Positions 58,099 to 64,000 of a stretch of DNA of 64,000 bases are shown here, piece after piece. The position numbers were made by a program, and so were the translations under genes. Positions within the stretch are counted from its first letter, which is position 1, and every line of letters begins with the position of its first letter. The stretch spans positions 2,611,583 to 2,675,582 of the forward strand of contig JYIP02000002.1 in assembly GCA_001051155.2 (NCBI GenBank). The letters run 5' to 3'. Source of the DNA: Chrysoporthe austroafricana (lineage: Eukaryota; Ascomycota; Sordariomycetes; Diaporthales; Cryphonectriaceae). Below the pieces are notes generated by a model. The model made no database searches. It saw only the letters and a program-made list of their open reading frames with translations, and had not been told where the DNA came from.

Positions 58099-61000
58099 AT
58101 GGCGATGCGTCCTGCGTCGCGTCCCCCTGTCGGGTCCTCGGCATGGTGCGCTGACGAGAGGTCGTCTGCTCTCGACATTGCTCAATCCGAGGTCGAGGAG
58201 TTTGGCTATTCAGCAAGAAATGAGGTCGAATGGCTCAATGAGCACATGGCCGACATATTCTCGGAGAACCAGATGTACGCATCGGACGCCCCAGACTCGG
58301 CCCATCGCCGCTGACTTTGGCCTAGCAACGTCGCCGAGATTTTCAAGACCCCCGGGAAGCTTCGTGGCAAGACCCCGCGCACCATGCGCAAGCTGAACCA
58401 CAACGAAAACAGAGTGGTGAAGATCCCTCTCCCAATCTCGCACCTAGTCATCTCGTCCGGGCTAACATGACTGATAGCCACTATCCGACATCTTTTCCGC
58501 AACGCCCCAAGGCGCCCATAATCATATCGCAACATCCAATTCGCTTCATGCTAGGACCCCGAACTTTAGGATTGCCGAGGACAAACTAGGCAGCCCAACA
58601 AGGCCTACATCAATAACACGGAAACCCGTTCCTGTGAAACCCGCGCCTCAAGACCAACATGTCCATGCTGATTCTGGGTATTATGGAAGCCAGAGCCAGG
58701 ATGTCGCAATAGATCTTGACGAGCCTATGGGGGATGCCGAACCGATACAGCTACTGGATCCTGAGCACGTGTTAGAGGAGCCCGAGCAACCGCTAGCTAA
58801 GCCTGCGGAGGCACCGGACAACGAGAATCCGACTTTGGCCACCGAGTCTTCTGAGAAACTTTTGCAGTCCACGGGGAAGGGACAGGACAAAATATCGACC
58901 ATATTGCCACCCGCGTCCTTTGCTCATGAGAACCTCGATACGGCGATCGTCCCAGCTTCGTCTCCAGTCCAGTTACTAGGCAATGACACTCCGGAGAAGT
59001 CGCTGGTGAAGTCTCCGCTACCGGGACCACAGCCGGACGAGCCCAAGCGATCAACCGCTGATCAACAGGTATTTGCTGAGCCCATGCCTGCAGCAGATAC
59101 TGCGGAAGACGATGGTGCAGACGTGACGCGGTCGCCATCCGATGGCTCTAGTCCTATACGTCCTCTGGTGCGCAAGAGTAGCCTCAACTTTGCGTCACTG
59201 CCTGCCCGCGAACCTTTGACTTCTAATAAGAGTCTTGGTGCGCGAATGTCCCGGACCAGCCATGTCGAACCAGTTCGAACAAGCTACTACCCGAGACCGA
59301 CCGGAGGCAAGAGCCTTGGTGTGCGGCAAGATGCCCCAGAGGTTGATGACGATGCCATGGATGTCGACGATGATGCCGCCGAGGCTGAGGAGAAGAAGGA
59401 TAGCGCTTTCGCTACTCACAATAGATCATACACCCAGAGGCTGCAGGACCAAATCAGCATGCTTGGCAAGTCCCAAGCAGGTGGGACTAGGCCGTCGAAG
59501 TCGATTGCGAATCTTGCCGGCGCTCAACAGTCGCTACACACCTCTCATTCGCAGATCGCGCAACAACTTCAATCGGCTGCGGAGGAGAAGCCCCGATCGC
59601 CGCCTAGGCCTCAACAGTCGGCAAGGACACCGGGTACTTTCCCCGAGGATGACGAGGACAACTGGATCGCTCCGCCTTCTCCGGAACAAATTGTCACCCA
59701 AAGTCCTCGTCCTGCGCTGGAGAAGAGTCACTCTGCAGATATCATGGAAGGAGTCCATCGCACCAATACAGTCAGCGACGTCGACTTAGATCAACCACAG
59801 AATCAGCTGCAAAGGCTGAGCTCCGAGTCTCCCTATCACTCGCCTCGGAACCAACCACTATCTGATCAGGTCAAGTCCGTTTTAGGGCACGGAAAGTCTG
59901 TCTCAGTACCTGATCTAAGCCAACATGGCATCTTTGGAGGCATTGCAGGGCAAGCGATCCTCAAAAATGTCGTGTCTGTATCCAATCCCATGGTGGACAA
60001 CAACGAAGATGTTGAAATGACTGATCCCCCGAAATCACCGTCTAGAAGTTTCCGTGAGAGCCCCTCTAGGCAGAATGCCTTGAAACAGGTCAAGAACAAG
60101 TTCTCCTCTATCTTGAAGGGCTCGAAGGGTCTTCTAGCAAGCAGTGCTGCACTCAGTGCAGATGGGAAGGCATCGCTGGTGAACTCTCCATCTGCTGCTA
60201 AATTTCGACAGCAGAATCAGAAATCTACGGAGTCTCTTCAGCTAGGCAAAGACGAGGAATCTCTCTACCCCGACTTGACTAAGCACATGTCTTCTGAGTC
60301 TCATCACGCCTTCAAATCTTCCAGTCCGTTGAGATCAAATAGCCGCAAGACTCGGGCGTCCGCTGAACGAGAAAGGAGGGACCAGAAACAGAAAGACAAG
60401 GAGGACAAAGAGGCTCAGCATCTCGCCGATCAGATGGAAAAGCTGCAAAAGGCACGCGAAAAGGAGCGGGAAAAAGCTCGCGTCTTCAGCAAGGAAAAGC
60501 AGGAAAAGGTTGCTGCCGAGAAGCATGTTGGCACGCAACGAGAGCATGAACAGACCATGCGTACACCAGCTCCGAAAGACACCAACATGCCGACGCGGAC
60601 AAGTCCTCGCAAAGGGAAAGCACAGCTTGAGGCTGAAGGCAGGGCAACTGTAGAGACGGATGAGCCCGGTCTGTCTGATCAGGATGCTGAAATGGCCGAT
60701 GTCCGAGCGATCAAGCCTGTGCCTCCATCGATCCCTCGGCCTACACCTGGTCAGAGCTTGAAGAATCGTGAGATTAAGCGACCACTGAAACCAGTGAGGG
60801 ATGCTGCCGTCAAACCGAAGCAGGCACCGACTTTGATCCGTGTCAACACATCTTCTCAACACACTGGATTGTACCCTTCCAACAGTGCTCTTGCATCAAG
60901 CCTTCAAGACACTCTCGGTAGTTCCCAACAACAGACCAAGGGCAAGGCCAGCCAGCCTTCTCTGCAGACGAAGTCATCATTCCAGAATCTTAAGAGTTCC

Positions 61001-62308
61001 GTCAACTCAACGACCGGTCGGCCCAAAGCACTTGAACTTGCAGAGAAGAGACGGCAAGAGGAGGAGAAGAAAGCCCAACGGAAGCGCGACTTTAAAGCAG
61101 AATTGGAGCGGAAGCGAGAGGAAGAACAGCGACAGGAGGCAGAGCGACGGGAAAAAGAGCGGCAGCGTGCTGCTGCCGAGGAGGAAGCTAAGAAGCAAGC
61201 AGCTCGTCAGGCTGTGATCGAAAAGGCGAAGAAAACAAGAGCCCCTCCTCCAGCGACTCGGTCCCAGCCAAGCGGCCCGCCTGACTACAACACTGTTCGG
61301 GAGAAGGCAGCTGTGTCAAGACCTCCGTCACGCTTGCAGCAATCCACCACGCACCGATCGCAAGAAGACATCGGCCGACCTGTCAACGCAGTCTTGTCAA
61401 GCACTGTCAAGATGTCTATGAAGAGAGCACTGCAGCAAGAGGGCGCGGAGGACAAGATGCAACGATCTACTGCATCTCGAAATGGGCCACCTCCGCAGAA
61501 AGAGATCAAGCGCATGCGAATGTCAGATGAGTTCGATCCTGAGGAGGAGATGGAGATTCAGTCATATGGAACCGGCATCAAAGGTCCACCAGTCGGACCA
61601 TCAGCTGGCCTCAAGAAAGTAAGTTGCAAGGTAGAGACATCAGCACCGTCTTCAGTATACTTACTGTTCTCACAGGATCAACCAAACAAGTCACTGTTCT
61701 CAAACGGATATACCCCTGGGCCCCAGGGAGTCACACGGGACATCTTCAAAGCACCACCGGTCGCACCACATCATAGCAAGAGTGGTCATCCTTTAGATAT
61801 GGCCCAAGTCTCCAAGGCCCCTATTCCTTTTGCATCCAGTCAACATGCTGCTGGCCCATCTCACAAGACTCCAGCCAGACCTGCTGGTGTGATGGCTGCC
61901 AAGTCGGCCGGCAAATCAGTGACAAGGTCGTCACCACGCTTCCAGAATGGAGAGAATATCGAGCTCCCTGAAATTCAAACGGATGATGACGACGATGACG
62001 ATGATGATGATGAGGCCAGGGGACTAGGTATAGCATCATGGGCAGACACGCCTGAGCTTCGGCGTGAACTTATGAAACAGGAGACCATCGACCCTCTCCA
62101 GGTGTTCGGGCCCCCGGCGCCACTCAGGCTGGAAGAGGTGTTCAAGAACAAAGACAGGTGGAGTAGGTTCCGTGCGAGGGGGAGCAGTGCCAACTGGAAT
62201 GGAGCAGACCGACTCACGGAGGACGAAATTCGCAAGGATCTTGCAGCACGAGAGAAGATGAGGCGCGATGGAGGATGGTCGTATGAACTCAGCAAGAACA
62301 TCCAGTGA
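58099..62308 (+). CDS. Inner centromere protein INCENP (Sli15/Pic1 homologue)
   Basis: Scaffold of the chromosomal passenger complex; binds Survivin/Borealin-type partners with its N-terminus and activates Aurora kinase with its C-terminal IN-box. Exons 58099-58274, 58326-58416, 58478-61618 and 61676-62308 give 1346 residues. The N-terminal centromere-targeting region reads EEFGYSARNEVEWLNEHM, then INVAEIFKTPGKLRGKTPRT and PLSDIFSATPQGA across two introns. The middle is disordered with a long charged helix (about residues 730-1000). The C-terminus carries the IN-box at about 1256-1310: ASWADTPELRRELMKQ, FGPPAPLRLEEVF, DRWSRFRARGSSANW, with the serine pair that Aurora phosphorylates in relatives. 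A run of ten Asp precedes it. The last intron is 57 nt, in frame and stop-free, so retention would be tolerated. Confidence 0.93.
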
Positions 62309-63884
62309 TTGTACTGAGCATGTTTCCTGGACAACAATTGTAATTTTCTATAGCATCGCTCCGGGGTTTGAAGGCTGGGGCTGTCTTGGTGTGCTCGTCG
62401 ATTCCTACCTGGAGTTCTTGGGACACAGTCAGAAAATTGCAGGCCTCATGGATACTATGGATGGTATTGGAATACTGGGATTAAGAGATTTTCTGCTTGC
62501 AGAGTGCACAAGTACTAGGGTTGTAAACAAGAGTCACGGCAATGGTGTTCAGGAACATAGAAGACCGAATCCTCTACAACTGAATGACATGAGTTAAATT
62601 GCAGCCAGTTTGTCTACATTCCAGATGACTCTCTTAGTACAGACGTGAGGGCTGCTGGCTGAGGCTTGCCGATATCAAGTGACCAGGCCACGCACGCCTT
62701 AGAGTGGCTGTGCCTTTTGTCAACTGTGTAAGGCTGCTGCCCAGAGGCGGTCATCTTCTGGAGCTTCAGCATCATCAGGACCACATCCGTCACATCTCCT
62801 GGGCCTTGGTTGCAATGGTATCAAAGACAGACCTGGGAGAGCTCCTGCGGTCGGTGCATCTGTATATGCCCTGTCCGCTACTTAGCATATTAGATAGTTT
62901 GATAGCTTTAGGAGTGAACCTCAGCCTTGTGGGGAGAGGTGAGCAGGCTACTAGGGTGGCCTGCAGTCTATTTACGTCATTCCGAAATTTCACCTGGACA
63001 GCCAGTCAACAATGCAGTCAGATGCCTGGCTCCAGCCCAAGGAAAGATCAGATGAATTGCTACCAACCCTGGCCTCGGGACCCTGACTGCGCCTTGGCAT
63101 TGCCGGTCCCAACCCACTGCCCCACTGGAGATGCTCGAGCAGCCTCCAGCCTCCAACCTCCCATTTCAACTTAGGGACTGAAAACGATGGTGACACCGCA
63201 CCAGCCAGCAGTCTCCAGGCCCTAGAGCTTTTTGTGGAAGCTTCCATCGTTGGGGCTTTTGCCAACAGCATTGTTTGACCCAACCTCTGCCTTCTTTATC
63301 TGCCTAGTGCGACATCCAATCACATCACCTCACAGTCATCTTCTTACCGAGCCTGAGTTCACATTCAGTACCATTGTGACAATCACCAGTGCCCTTGTGC
63401 ATCAGGACATTCTGCTTCTTTCCGAGTACTTCGTTTGGTCTGTTTCTAATCAGTGCCATTTATCCTAACTCCAGGCTCCATCTGTCCTGGAGCGGCTCTG
63501 TGATCCTCACAACGCACTGCTTCTGTGGCTGGTTCTTGGCCAGGCTTTGGCCAGGCTTTGGTGACGGCCACTCTGGTGAGACCACTACATTCTTTGTCGA
63601 TGTCCACTACTCTCTTGTTCAAGAAGACTCTCTTACTGATCACCATACGATCTGCTCCCGACACAGATTGTGAACACTCTCTTCGTCTTATCCTGCTGCC
63701 AACTACCCCGCCTTCATCCATTCTCGCGAAGGGACGCGTGCCGCCCATCATCACATTCCCTCTCAGGACCACCGGTCGCCCTCCTCCGATGTAGTGGCTA
63801 CTGTCTCCTGGACACCTTCCATTCTTCATTCTCCGATCTGTCCACCGACGCGACCTGGGCAGTCTGCCTCGAAACAGATCCAGC
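62309..63884. other. Intergenic region, 1.6 kb
   Basis: INCENP 3' flank on the left, 5' flank of the J-domain gene on the right, pyrimidine-rich near 63640-63840. No gene recognised. Confidence 0.5.
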
Positions 63885-64000
63885 ATGGACAACGAACCTA
63901 GACGCGACTTGTACGCGGATCTCGAGCTAGCTGGGCCTACAAATGACATCGACCTTGTCAGAAAGCAGTACAGGAAGCTTTGTATGTTGGATTGAGCCCA
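63885..64000 (+). CDS. J-domain (DnaJ-type) co-chaperone, first exon only
   Basis: The ATG at 63885 opens MDNEPRRDLYADLELAGP followed by NDIDLVRKQYRKL. This matches helix I and the start of helix II of a J-domain (D-x-Y-x-x-L ... IRKAYRKL pattern). The frame then meets GTATGT at 63982, a good donor, and would otherwise stop within 10 bases, so the exon is 63885-63981. The HPD motif would lie in the next exon, beyond the window edge. Which J-protein class this is cannot be determined. Confidence 0.7.

Overview
This window looks like a chromosome segment from a filamentous ascomycete (Pezizomycotina, most likely Sordariomycetes). The basis is short 50-90 nt introns with GTRAGT-like donors and CTRAC/CTAAC branch sites, GC-rich codon use, and protein families with typical filamentous-fungal architecture. 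All exon joins were made by eye from splice motifs, reading phase and family conservation; there is no transcript evidence.

Layout: a compact housekeeping block at 87-16211 carries N-acetylglutamate synthase (-), a beta-hydroxyacid dehydrogenase (+), V-ATPase subunit e (+), ARV1 (-), an HD-domain protein (+), a LysM protein without an obvious signal peptide (-), condensin SMC2 (+) and a membrane-anchored MOSC protein (-). A 9.2-kb gene-poor island follows (16212-25415). Next come a Zn2Cys6 transcription factor (+), a MAK32-type pfkB kinase (+), the replicative helicase subunit MCM3 (-), the ESCRT-associated BRO1 (-), an FAH-family hydrolase (+) and a small conserved-looking protein (-). A second gene-poor island (43008-50600) holds one clear microgene, a 42-residue protein with eight cysteines. 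The right part has the exocyst subunit EXO70 (-), a class-III aminotransferase (-), an unidentified two-exon gene or remnant (-), the chromosomal passenger scaffold INCENP (+), and the first exon of a J-domain protein cut by the window edge.

The genes are monocistronic and mixed in orientation, with no operon and no recognisable secondary-metabolite cluster. Three encode chromosome-cycle proteins (SMC2, MCM3, INCENP) and four act in membrane or endosome biology (VMA9, ARV1, BRO1, EXO70). I treat this as ordinary fungal gene order, not a functional cluster. The most unusual items are the 8-Cys microprotein, a MOSC protein whose cysteine loop seems to have become an intron, a kinase gene with an alternative in-frame leader inside its long intron, and a probable GC-AG intron in BRO1. 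I found no rRNA, tRNA, CRISPR array or intact transposon by eye.
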